NCBI GenBank assembly: GCA_944333305.1
Contig: CALVKV010000002.1
Coordinates: 1 to 26,295, forward strand
Direction of reading: 5' to 3'
Length of the DNA: 26,295 bases
Origin: an uncultured Bacilli bacterium
Lineage (GTDB): Bacteria; Bacillota_I; Bacilli_A; RF39; UBA660
Made by a program: the position numbers and the translations under genes. Shown here piece after piece: positions 16,778-24,958 of the stretch. The notes below the pieces were generated by a model. It was not told the DNA's origin. It was given only the letters and a program-made list of their open reading frames with translations, and made no database searches. How positions within the stretch are numbered: the stretch's first letter is position 1; every line of letters begins with the position of its first letter.

Positions 16778-17201
16778 CAGTACAAGTAGTATTAGGTATT
16801 TCATTAATAGTGTAAACTACTTCATTAGTACTAGTATCTCTACAAGTTAAATTAATACTATAACTTTCTTTTTTTCTTTCTTTAGTATATCTAATTGTCG
16901 CATTAGAGCAATCTATATTTTCTTTTTGATAAGCACTTATTAAATTAGCACTAACTAATTCACTATAACTAATATCAACACAACCCGTAAAATTTAAAGT
17001 ACCAAGATTTGTTATATCTTCTCCTTCTCTTCCTACAAAAATTTCAGTCGCTTCCACTAAAGCATCAGCATAATATTGATATTGTTTTTCTTCATTATTA
17101 TTTACTAAAGCAGTTATTGATGGTACCACTAATAGTAATATTAAAGCCATAATAACTATAGTAGCAATAAGCTCGATTAGAGTAAAGCCATACTTATTCA
17201 T
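16764..17201 (-). CDS. type IV pilin-like/pseudopilin protein
   Basis: This 145-residue protein has a class III prepilin signal, MNKYG followed by FTLIELIATIVIMALI. The prepilin peptidase site is G5/F6, with Glu at +5 and a long hydrophobic helix used for fibre assembly. The C-terminal half is short and has four Cys residues, suggesting one or two disulfides outside the cell. ATG 17201 follows AGGAG by 8 bases; the GTG at 17210 is dismissed. It is a lone gene between nfo and a YqfT-like gene. It may serve the pilus or competence machinery whose GspF-like component starts at 25332. Confidence 0.88.
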   Translation of the reverse strand: MNKYGFTLIELIATIVIMALILLLVVPSITALVNNNEEKQYQYYADALVEATEIFVGREGEDITNLGTLNFTGCVDISYSELVSANLISAYQKENIDCSNATIRYTKERKKESYSINLTCRDTSTNEVVYTINEIPNTTCTVTAY

Positions 17202-17221
17202 AACAATCACTCCTATGATAG

Positions 17222-17249
17222 ATTATATCATAATTTTAGTGCTTATAAA
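17222..17249 (-). promoter_or_regulatory. promoter of the pilin-like gene
   Basis: On the minus strand TGATATAAT (17230-17222) is an extended -10, with TTTATA 16 bases upstream (17249-17244). It overlaps the end of the YqfT-like gene and implies a very short leader. Confidence 0.45.
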
Positions 17250-17491
17250 TATGTATTCTTTAAATTCATAATAAGAGTTGACACACCACTATATATCTCA
17301 TCTCTAATATTACCTTTTAAATTTAATAAAATACTATTATCTCTTAACAGAATATTATAATTTTCTTTTAAAAAATTACAAATAACAATTGCTTCATCTT
17401 CTGTAGGATAAATGTTTTTACTTTCTAAATATCCCATTACTAAATGAGGATTTAATATTTTAATATTATTTTTAATTATTCTTTCTATCAA
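17243..17491 (-). CDS. YqfT-like (DUF2624) small protein
   Basis: This 82-residue protein has no known function. Helical segments with HLVMGYLESKNIYPTEDEA and VICNFLKENYNILLRD resemble the DUF2624 family, whose Bacillus member yqfT is next to nfo (yqfS), as here. TTG 17491 is the likely start: AAAGGTG lies 6 bases upstream, whereas GTG 17500 overlaps that site. It may be cotranscribed with the pilin-like gene downstream. The family call rests on remembered pattern plus synteny. Confidence 0.7.
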   Translation of the reverse strand: MIERIIKNNIKILNPHLVMGYLESKNIYPTEDEAIVICNFLKENYNILLRDNSILLNLKGNIRDEIYSGVSTLIMNLKNTYL

Positions 17492-17571
17492 AATTATCAC
17501 CTTTCATTAATTTATATGTAGTAAAATAAAAATTATGTGATAAACTAGTAAAGAAAGAAGGTGTTGTAGTT

Positions 17572-19653
17572 ATGAGAATAAAACAGAAAGTAAACAAAAA
17601 AAATATTAACAGAAAAGATAGAAAATACACCGTTAATGGCTCAACCTATAAAAAACGATTTCTTTTTTTAGGAAGTGTTTTAGTAATTTTATTTTTAGTA
17701 ATAACCCTTCGTCTTTATCAGGTAATGTTAAGAGAACAAACTCACTATGAAGAAGAACTTACCACTCTTGCTACTACGATAGTAGAAGGAGATAGTTCGC
17801 CAAGAGGTAGAATATTAGACCGTAATGGTAAAGTAATAGTAGACAATAAAGCTGTTAAGACTATCTATTATAATAAAGATAATGATAGAGGAACTGAAGA
17901 AGAAATAGAACTAGCTTATAAAGTATCAGCACATTTATCTTTAGATTATGATGAATTAACAGATAGGAATAAAAGAGAGTTCTTTGTCGCTAAAAATAGT
18001 GATAATATGAATGATAGAATCACGGAAGAAGAATGGGAAAAGTATGAGCAAAGAAAACTAGATAGTGATGATATTTATGAACTTAAAATAGAAAGAGTAA
18101 CAGATGAAGAATTATCTTCTTTTACTGAAGAAGATAATAAAGCTAGTTATTTATATTATTTAATGAATAAGGGATATTCTTATGATGATAAAATTATTAA
18201 AGATGATGATGTAACAAACGAAGAATATGCTTATATCGCTGAAAATAATGAAGACTTACCTGGCTTTAATACGAAACTTGGTTGGGAAAGAGTTTATAAT
18301 TATGGAGATACTTTTAGAACTATTTTAGGTAATATTGGTACTATTCCCAGTGAAGAAAAAGATGAGTATCTTGCAAAAGGATATTCTTTAAATGATATAG
18401 TAGGTACCAGTTATATAGAAGAACAGTATGAAGAATACTTAAAAGGTACCAAAGCAATTTATAGGACTATCAATTCTCATGAGTTAGAACTTGTTAGTGA
18501 AGGTAAAAGAGGTAATGACATAGTTCTTACTATTGATATAGAACTACAACAACAACTAGAGTCAATATTAAATGAAGAAATATTATCTACAAAAGGACAA
18601 GCTAATACAGAGTATTATGATAGAAGTTATGCTGTAATACAAGATCCAAACACTGGAGAAATACTTGCTATGGCAGGTCGTCAAGCTGTAAGTGATGGTA
18701 ATGGAGGCTATAAAACTGTAGACTGTACTACTGGTATTATGACTGACCCAATGACTAGTGGTTCTGTTGTCAAAGGTGCTAGTATGTTAGTAGGGTATAA
18801 TACAGGAGCAATTACTATAGGGGAGTATCAAGTAGATGAATGTATCAAAATAGCAGGAACACCACAGAAGTGTTCTTGGAGAACTCTAGGTAGAATTAAT
18901 GATATAGATGCCCTAGCTTTATCTAGTAATGTCTATCAGTTTAAAACAGCCATGAAAGTAGCAGGAGCAACTTATGCTTATAATCAACCTTTAGTAATTA
19001 ATGAAGAAGCGTTTGATATTTATCGTAATACGTTTAAAGAGTTTGGTCTTGGCGTAAAAACAGAAATAGATTTACCAGTAGAGTCCTTAGGATATACAAG
19101 TGATAATAAAGCTCCAGGCTTACTTCTTGACTTTGTTATGGGTCAATATGATACTTATACTCCAATTCAATTATCCCAATATATTTCAACAGTCGCTAAC
19201 GGAGGTAGTAGATTACAACCTCATCTTTTAAAAGAAGTTCACGCTGCAACTGATGATGAAAGCTTAGGGGAAACAATATATACATTTGAAACCAATGTTT
19301 TAAATACTGTTACTACAAAACCAGAATATTTAAATAGAGTTAAAGAAGGCTTTTATGCTGTTATGAATACAAGCTATGGTTTAGGAGTAGGTTATATAGA
19401 TGACTCTCATGATCCTTCTGGTAAGACAGGAACAAGTCAAAGTGCTAAAGATACTAATGATGATGGTATTAATGATACAGATACTGTCTCTACTGCCTTT
19501 GTTGGTTATGCTCCATCAAACAGTCCTAAAATGTCTATTACAGTAACTAGTCCTCATTCAACTTGGGAAAATTCAAGAAATAGTTATTCTACTCTAGTAA
19601 CAAGAAGAATTAGTAAAAGAGCAAGTGATGCTTATTTTGCACTATATCCTTAG
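17572..19653 (+). CDS. class B penicillin-binding protein (transpeptidase)
   Basis: This 693-residue peptidoglycan cross-linking enzyme has a basic cytoplasmic tail (1-28), one transmembrane helix (about 29-46), a pedestal/dimerisation domain starting GDSSPRGRILDRNGKV and a transpeptidase domain. The active-site motifs are SVVK (Ser398, Lys401), SSN (451-453) and KTG (618-620). A calcium-like DTNDDGINDTDT insertion follows KTG. An acidic insert near 110-200 makes the pedestal long. Whether it serves septation (FtsI/PBP2B) or elongation cannot be decided; no PASTA repeats are present. The start follows AAGAAGGTG. The next gene follows after a 36-base gap. Confidence 0.93.
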   Translation: MRIKQKVNKKNINRKDRKYTVNGSTYKKRFLFLGSVLVILFLVITLRLYQVMLREQTHYEEELTTLATTIVEGDSSPRGRILDRNGKVIVDNKAVKTIYYNKDNDRGTEEEIELAYKVSAHLSLDYDELTDRNKREFFVAKNSDNMNDRITEEEWEKYEQRKLDSDDIYELKIERVTDEELSSFTEEDNKASYLYYLMNKGYSYDDKIIKDDDVTNEEYAYIAENNEDLPGFNTKLGWERVYNYGDTFRTILGNIGTIPSEEKDEYLAKGYSLNDIVGTSYIEEQYEEYLKGTKAIYRTINSHELELVSEGKRGNDIVLTIDIELQQQLESILNEEILSTKGQANTEYYDRSYAVIQDPNTGEILAMAGRQAVSDGNGGYKTVDCTTGIMTDPMTSGSVVKGASMLVGYNTGAITIGEYQVDECIKIAGTPQKCSWRTLGRINDIDALALSSNVYQFKTAMKVAGATYAYNQPLVINEEAFDIYRNTFKEFGLGVKTEIDLPVESLGYTSDNKAPGLLLDFVMGQYDTYTPIQLSQYISTVANGGSRLQPHLLKEVHAATDDESLGETIYTFETNVLNTVTTKPEYLNRVKEGFYAVMNTSYGLGVGYIDDSHDPSGKTGTSQSAKDTNDDGINDTDTVSTAFVGYAPSNSPKMSITVTSPHSTWENSRNSYSTLVTRRISKRASDAYFALYP

Positions 19654-19654
19654 A

Positions 19655-19683
19655 ATAATTTATCGCCTTTTATAATAAATTAT
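19655..19683 (+). other. AT-only inverted repeat between the PBP and the NodB-like gene
   Basis: ATAATTTAT (19655-19663) is perfectly complementary to ATAAATTAT (19675-19683) around an 11-base loop. No T-run follows and the stem contains no G or C, so it is not called a terminator. It ends just before the AGAGG site of the next gene. Confidence 0.35.
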
Positions 19684-19689
19684 AAAGAG

Positions 19690-20559
19690 GTGGTTATTAC
19701 GAAAAAGGTAATAGAAGCTACTTTAGTTATCGCGCTTGTTCTTTTTTCTTTTTATTATACTGAGAAAGCTATTGTTTTATTAGAATCTAATGACCCCATT
19801 ATGAAAGAAATAAAGAATAATAGCAATACTAAAGAAGAAGAGGCCATTAATGCTAAAGTAGATGGAGATTATTTAATACCAGGATACAATGGCCTTGTGG
19901 TAGATACAGAAGAAAGCTTTTTTAAGATGAAAAGTTATGGTAGTTATAATGAAGCTCTTTTGGTATTTGAAGAAGTAACACCATCTATTTCTATCGATGA
20001 TTATTATGATAAATATATTTCTAGTGGTAATGGCATTAGTACCAACATTGCTTTAGTTTTTCCTGTAACTACTAATAGTTACAATGATAATGTAATAAAT
20101 ATTTTAAAAGAAATGGGAATAGTTGCAACTTTCTTTATTGACGGAGAATATATTGATAAAAATACATCTTTTGTGACTACAGTAGTGGCAAATCAAAATG
20201 AAGTAGAAGTCTTAAGTTATAATAATAGTTATGATGAATTATTATTTAAAGCTTCAATTGATAAAGTAAAAACACTAACTAGTACTACCCCAAAATACTG
20301 TTACGCTACTTATGATAATGAAGAAATATTAAATTTATGCAGCAAATTATCTATGCATACAATTATACCTACTATAAAACTAGAAAATAATATATACAGT
20401 AATGCCAAAGGAAACCTTAGAAGTGGGAGCATTATTAGTGTAAGTCTAACAGAAAGTAATATGAATGAATTAAAAATATTAATTAACTATATTAAACAAA
20501 GGGGGTTTACTCTAGTTACATTAGATACTCTATTAAATGAAGCAAGGTATGAAAAATAA
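19690..20559 (+). CDS. membrane-anchored NodB-fold protein lacking catalytic residues
   Basis: This protein of about 285-289 residues has an N-terminal membrane helix (about 7-30), a linker, a small domain with IPGYNGLVVDTEESFFKMKSYG-like sequence (63-84) and a polysaccharide-deacetylase (NodB) fold domain (about 118-289). The fold landmark ILKEMGIVATFFIDGEY is clear. The metal-binding TFDDG is replaced by VFPVTTN (123-129), and the H-x3-H motif is replaced by SYNNS (176-180). It is therefore probably not an active deacetylase. It follows the PBP, so a wall-associated binding or scaffold role is possible. The start is odd: GTG 19690 overlaps AGAGGTGG, and the well-spaced codons are ATT 19696 or ACG 19699. 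Confidence 0.78.
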   Translation: MVITKKVIEATLVIALVLFSFYYTEKAIVLLESNDPIMKEIKNNSNTKEEEAINAKVDGDYLIPGYNGLVVDTEESFFKMKSYGSYNEALLVFEEVTPSISIDDYYDKYISSGNGISTNIALVFPVTTNSYNDNVINILKEMGIVATFFIDGEYIDKNTSFVTTVVANQNEVEVLSYNNSYDELLFKASIDKVKTLTSTTPKYCYATYDNEEILNLCSKLSMHTIIPTIKLENNIYSNAKGNLRSGSIISVSLTESNMNELKILINYIKQRGFTLVTLDTLLNEARYEK

Positions 20560-20566
20560 AAATAAT

Positions 20567-20594
20567 TTGACAACTCAATAATTTGTAGTAAAAT
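20567..20594 (+). promoter_or_regulatory. promoter of the T-box rnr-thrS operon
   Basis: TTGACA (20567-20572) and TAAAAT (20589-20594) are 16 bases apart. The -35 is a perfect consensus. Transcription should start near 20601, just before stem I. Confidence 0.8.
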
Positions 20595-20600
20595 AATATT

Positions 20601-20775
20601 TATAAATACGTTATTAGTTAGGGACCCGGTAAAAGAATCCTTTTAATCTTAGAGACTTAACGGCTGGTGAAAGTTAAGAAAAGCTCTTTTATTACTACCT
20701 TAACGAGTAGAATTATGCAAAGTAATTCCGGTTAATGCCGTTATTTAAATTAAGTTAAAAAAGGATGGTATCGTG
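20601..20775 (+). promoter_or_regulatory. T-box riboswitch, threonine-type
   Basis: Stem I closes with CGTTA (20609-20613) and TAACG (20701-20705). Its distal part carries AGAGA and the GGCTGGTGAAA terminal loop on a CTTAAC/GTTAAG stem. The 3' side of the specifier region reads ATTACTACC, so the codon is ACT (20694-20696) or ACC (20697-20699); both encode threonine. GAATTA/TAATTC (20710-20728) and CGG/CCG (20729-20740) form the next stems. The T-box sequence AGGATGGTATCGTG (20762-20775) contains the TGGT bulge that pairs with an uncharged tRNA ending ACCA. This agrees with thrS downstream. Uncharged tRNA-Thr should favour the antiterminator. Confidence 0.93.
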
Positions 20776-20810
20776 TAGTGTAAAGCACTCCTAGCGGTAT
20801 CATCCTTTTT
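20761..20810 (+). terminator. T-box regulated terminator
   Basis: GGATGGTATCG (20763-20773) pairs with CGGTATCATCC (20795-20805), with an inner AGTG/CACT stem, followed by TTTTT. It competes with the antiterminator formed by the same T-box sequence. Confidence 0.92.
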
Positions 20811-20836
20811 ATTATATAAGTCATGGGGAAGATATT

Positions 20837-23152
20837 ATGAATATAATAGAACTATTAGAAAATTTTTTTAAGAAAAATAATCAAGCTGTAAGTATTAGTA
20901 GATTGTATAAAACATTAAAAATACAAGATAGTGATAAAGATGCTTTTTTAGATGCTTTATTCGAATTAGAAAAAGCAGGTAAAATAATTTATCAAGACAA
21001 TATGTATATAAAAGTTCCCCATAACTCAGATTTATATCATGGAAAACTCCAAATATCTAATAAAGGTAATTTTTATATTAGTATAAATAAAAGTAGCAGA
21101 ATGAATATTAAAAATTTTAGGCAATATAGATTAAAAAAAGACGATACTATATATGTAGTAAAAAGAGAAAGTAAAAGAACAGAAACTTATAAAAAGTATT
21201 TTGAAGGAGATATTATTAGGATTGTAACAAGAGAATCTTTGCCTAAAGATAATTATCTTGCTAAAGGTATAATAAAAAAAGAGTATTTATCAGGAAAATA
21301 TTATATTCAAGTAGAAAACAAAAAATATTATATTAAAAGTAAAAATATGAGAAGTGCTTATCCAGGAGATTTAGTTTCTATACATTTAGGCACTAAAGGT
21401 TCTTTAGACGAAGTTAAAGTTTTAAATATTATTAAAAGAAAAAATGATACTCATATATTTAAATGTATAGAGCATGAAGGAGTTAAAAAATGGCTTCCTT
21501 TAGGAACAACATATTTTGAGATAAGTTCTATTCCTAAAGAAGAATATGAATCTGGTTCTTTAGTTTTAGCATCCTTAAAGTTTAAAGAAGGAAAATATTA
21601 CCTTGATATAAAAGAAAAATTAACATCTAGCTATAATGAAGCTACTATAAATAGTGCTACAGAGAATAAGTTTTCTTTGGAGTTTGATAACCAAATAATT
21701 AAAGAAGCAGAAAATATTCTTTTCTTAAATCATAAACCAGATTCTTCTAAAAGAAGAGATTTGCGAAACTTAGTTACGGTAACAATTGATTCCCATCATG
21801 CCAAAGATTTAGATGATGCCATTAGTTTAGAAGAAAAAGGGGGACTTTATTACTTATATGTCAGTATAGCCGACGTTTCTTCTTATGTACCTTTTGAATC
21901 ACCATTGTTTAATGAAGCCACCAAAAGAGGGACAAGTGTCTATCCGCTTGATGCCGTAATACCTATGTTTCCTCAAAAAATATCTAATGAAATTTGTTCT
22001 CTTAATCCTCGTACAGATAAATTAGCTTTAACCTGTATGATGAAAATAGATGTAAATGGTAATGTTTTAGATTTTGAAATATTCAATAGTATAATTAATA
22101 GCAACTATAAAATGAGTTATGATAGTGTCAATAATTTGTTATCAGGTAAAGAATATGATTATGATTATCTTCCATTCTATCAACTATTATTTAGGATGCA
22201 AAGACTTTCTAATATTATTCAAAATAAGCGAATAGAAAATGGTTCCTTATTTTTACAGACTAGTGAATATGGCTTCAATATGGATGAATTTAGTAATCTC
22301 TTGTCTTTAGAAGGAAATGAAAAAGGTCCTGCTCAATCAATAATTGAAAACTTTATGATTATGGCTAATAAAACTGTTGCCGACTATGCCTATTACTTAG
22401 AATTACCATTTGTTTATAGGAATCATGAACCCCCAACTAATATAGAATTAGATAAATTAAAAAGTAATCTAAAACATGAAAAAGTAGTAATTAACAGATT
22501 AAATTCTATAACTAATCCCAATATTTTAAAGAAAGTACTTGTAAGTATTTTAACAAATGCAACCAAAGAAGAAGCTACCTTCATTTCTGAAATAGTGTTA
22601 AAGTCAATGACACGAGCTTATTATGATAATAAAAGTATAGGACACTATGGTCTTGGATTAGATAGATATGCAACCTTTACTTCGCCAATTAGAAGAGCAC
22701 CAGATCTATTAAATCACTATGCTTTAAATGCCATTCTTAATTATGACAAAGATGGAGAAGTAGTACTGGAAACATTACAAAAAGAGTTACCTAAATTATG
22801 TGATCATTTGACAGAAAGACAAATAGCTGCCGAAAATGTAGAAAAAGAAACAAGCTATACTATGTTAAAAGAATTATCCAATACGGCTTTAGTTGGAAGA
22901 CTATCACAAGTAATTCAAAACTGTGCTTTTATAAAGCTTGAAGACAGTGTAATGGGACTAATTCATACTAGCGATAGATATGCTATTAGTTTAAAAAGAC
23001 AATGTTTAATTGATAGAAAAGAAAATAAAACTTATAATATAGATGATACAATGTCCTTAAGAATATGTAACGACAAAAACATTGCTAGTTTTATACCATT
23101 AGAAATAGAAGAAAAAGATAAAAAACTAATAAAAAGGAGAGATGAAATATGA
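20837..23152 (+). CDS. rnr: ribonuclease R
   Basis: This 771-residue processive 3'-5' exoribonuclease degrades structured RNA, including faulty rRNA and tRNA. An N-terminal helix-turn-helix-like segment (1-60) and two cold-shock domains precede the RNB catalytic domain. The motif TIDSHHAKDLDDA has all four metal-binding Asp residues (318, 324, 326, 327). The FTSPIRRAPDL motif (614-624) has Ala where Tyr is usual. The C-terminal S1 domain is present but diverged and short. It is under threonine T-box control together with thrS. The stop is TGA, overlapping the thrS start as ATGA and followed at once by in-frame TAA. Confidence 0.96.
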   Translation: MNIIELLENFFKKNNQAVSISRLYKTLKIQDSDKDAFLDALFELEKAGKIIYQDNMYIKVPHNSDLYHGKLQISNKGNFYISINKSSRMNIKNFRQYRLKKDDTIYVVKRESKRTETYKKYFEGDIIRIVTRESLPKDNYLAKGIIKKEYLSGKYYIQVENKKYYIKSKNMRSAYPGDLVSIHLGTKGSLDEVKVLNIIKRKNDTHIFKCIEHEGVKKWLPLGTTYFEISSIPKEEYESGSLVLASLKFKEGKYYLDIKEKLTSSYNEATINSATENKFSLEFDNQIIKEAENILFLNHKPDSSKRRDLRNLVTVTIDSHHAKDLDDAISLEEKGGLYYLYVSIADVSSYVPFESPLFNEATKRGTSVYPLDAVIPMFPQKISNEICSLNPRTDKLALTCMMKIDVNGNVLDFEIFNSIINSNYKMSYDSVNNLLSGKEYDYDYLPFYQLLFRMQRLSNIIQNKRIENGSLFLQTSEYGFNMDEFSNLLSLEGNEKGPAQSIIENFMIMANKTVADYAYYLELPFVYRNHEPPTNIELDKLKSNLKHEKVVINRLNSITNPNILKKVLVSILTNATKEEATFISEIVLKSMTRAYYDNKSIGHYGLGLDRYATFTSPIRRAPDLLNHYALNAILNYDKDGEVVLETLQKELPKLCDHLTERQIAAENVEKETSYTMLKELSNTALVGRLSQVIQNCAFIKLEDSVMGLIHTSDRYAISLKRQCLIDRKENKTYNIDDTMSLRICNDKNIASFIPLEIEEKDKKLIKRRDEI

Positions 23153-24894
23153 TAAATATTAAAGAAAGTGAAAAATTAATGCCACTAAATCATTCTTGTG
23201 CGCATTTATTAGCAGAAGCAGTTAAAAAGTTATACCCTGAGGCAAAGTTCTGGGTAGGACCTGTAATAGAAGACGGTTTTTATTATGATATTGACCTAGG
23301 AGATAAGACTCTAACAGATGATGATTTACCTGTTATCGAAAAAGAAATGAAGAAAATTGCTAAAGGTAATAAAAAAATCATTCGTCATGAGTTAACTAGA
23401 GAAGAGGCTCTTGATAAATTTAAAGATGATCCTTATAAAATAGATTTAATTAATAATATGCCAGATGATGAAGTAATTACCTGCTATACCCAAGGAGACT
23501 TTACTGACCTATGTCGTGGTCCTCATGTAGAGTCAACAAAAGAGTTAAGACATTTTAAACTTCTAAGAGTAAGTGGTGCTTACTTTAAAGGAGATTCTAA
23601 AAATAAGATGTTACAACGTATTTATGGTGTATGTTATGAGACTGAAGAAGATTTAAATAAACATTTAGAAATGTTAGAAGAAGCAAAAGAAAGAGATCAC
23701 CGTAAATTAGGTAAAGAATTAGGAATATTCATGTTTTCTGATTTAGTAGGTAAGGGACTACCTATGTGGTTACCAAATGGCTTCTTTGTTAGACGTACAT
23801 TAGTAGACTATATTACTGATAAGGAATTAAAACATGGTTATAAACATGTTATGACTCCATCTTTAGGCAGTGTTGATTTATATAAAACTAGTGGTCATTG
23901 GGATCACTATAAAGATGATATGTTTCCTGCTATGGAACTTGACAATGAAGCTTATGTTTTAAGACCAATGAACTGTCCTCATCATATGATGATGTATCAA
24001 AATTCACTTCACTCATATCGTGATTTACCACTACGTATCGCAGAAATTGCTAATGACTTTAGATATGAAGCAAGTGGAGCCTTATGTGGAATTGAAAGAA
24101 CAAGAGCTTTTACCCAAAATGATTCTCATATTTTCTGTACTAATGAACAGATAAAAGAGGAATTTAAAGCAGTTATTGATTTAATACTTGATGTCTATAA
24201 AGACTTTGGTTTTAAAGATTATAGTTTTAGACTTTCTTTAAGAGATAAAAATAATAAAGAAAAATACTTTGGAAATGATGAGTTATGGGAGAAAAGCGAA
24301 CAAGAATTAAGAGAAGTTTTAGAAGAAATAGGTGCAGACTTCTATGAAGCAGAAGGAGAAGCAGCTTTTTATGGACCTAAACTTGATGTTCAAGTTAAAA
24401 GTGCTATTGGTCATGATGTAACACTATCAACTGTCCAATTAGATTATCAATTACCAGAGAAGTTTGAACTTACTTATATTGATAAAGATGGTAGTAAGAG
24501 AAGACCTGTTGTTATCCATAGAGCGATATTTGGTTCTCTTGATAGATTTATTGCTTTCCTTCTTGAAGAGACTAAAGGTAATCTTCCTTTATGGTTAAGT
24601 CCTGTACAAGTTATAGTTATTCCAGTATCTAGTGAATATCAAGGAGAGTATGCAAGTAAAGTATATGAAGAGTTAAAGAAAAATGATATTAGAGTAGAGT
24701 TAGATAATCGTAATGAAAAATTAGGTTATAGACTAAGAGAAGCCCAAACTAGAAAGATTAATTATACTCTAATTCTTGGAGATAAAGAAAAGACTGATAA
24801 TACAATTAGTTATAGACGTCACGGAGAAAAAGATACTACTACAGTTACAATAGATGAATTTATTAAGCTATTAAAAGAAGAGGTAAAACTTTAA
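23149..24894 (+). CDS. thrS: threonyl-tRNA synthetase, short form without TGS domain
   Basis: This 581-residue class II synthetase charges tRNA-Thr. It begins directly in the N2 editing domain with LNHSCAHLLAEAVKKLYP (His15, His19) and CRGPH (Cys122, His126), so Ser-tRNA proofreading residues are kept. The N-terminal TGS (N1) domain of most bacterial ThrRS (about 640 residues) is absent. The catalytic domain has zinc ligands Cys276, His327 and His457, plus the motif 2 region FRYEASGALCGIERTRAF. The anticodon-binding domain fills about 485-581. Overlap with the rnr stop implies translational coupling. Mycoplasma ThrRS is also a short form. Confidence 0.97.
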   Translation: MINIKESEKLMPLNHSCAHLLAEAVKKLYPEAKFWVGPVIEDGFYYDIDLGDKTLTDDDLPVIEKEMKKIAKGNKKIIRHELTREEALDKFKDDPYKIDLINNMPDDEVITCYTQGDFTDLCRGPHVESTKELRHFKLLRVSGAYFKGDSKNKMLQRIYGVCYETEEDLNKHLEMLEEAKERDHRKLGKELGIFMFSDLVGKGLPMWLPNGFFVRRTLVDYITDKELKHGYKHVMTPSLGSVDLYKTSGHWDHYKDDMFPAMELDNEAYVLRPMNCPHHMMMYQNSLHSYRDLPLRIAEIANDFRYEASGALCGIERTRAFTQNDSHIFCTNEQIKEEFKAVIDLILDVYKDFGFKDYSFRLSLRDKNNKEKYFGNDELWEKSEQELREVLEEIGADFYEAEGEAAFYGPKLDVQVKSAIGHDVTLSTVQLDYQLPEKFELTYIDKDGSKRRPVVIHRAIFGSLDRFIAFLLEETKGNLPLWLSPVQVIVIPVSSEYQGEYASKVYEELKKNDIRVELDNRNEKLGYRLREAQTRKINYTLILGDKEKTDNTISYRRHGEKDTTTVTIDEFIKLLKEEVKL

Positions 24895-24905
24895 TACATT
24901 AATAT

Positions 24906-24958
24906 AAAAAAGATAGCTAGTCCTATAAATAAAATATAGGTCCATTGCTATCTTTTTT
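24906..24958. terminator. bidirectional terminator between thrS and the yqfQ-like gene
   Basis: A-run plus GATAGC (24906-24917) pairs with GCTATC plus T-run (24947-24958). An inner CCTATA/TATAGG stem sits at 24922-24940. It works for thrS on plus and for the minus-strand gene. The last 11 codons and stop of the minus gene are inside the hairpin. Confidence 0.88.

Noticed and set aside
19655..19683. Terminator after the PBP gene
   Set aside because: The stem contains only A and T and has no T-run after it; read-through into the next gene is more likely.
21785..21830. RNase R catalytic loss because TIDSHHAKD differs from the usual TIDxxDAKD
   Set aside because: The replaced Asp is not one of the four metal ligands; Asp318, 324, 326 and 327 are all present.
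23150..23152. TGA read as tryptophan (genetic code 4)
   Set aside because: All conserved proteins are complete with TGG only; code 4 would add just one residue to RNase R, and no gene needs it.
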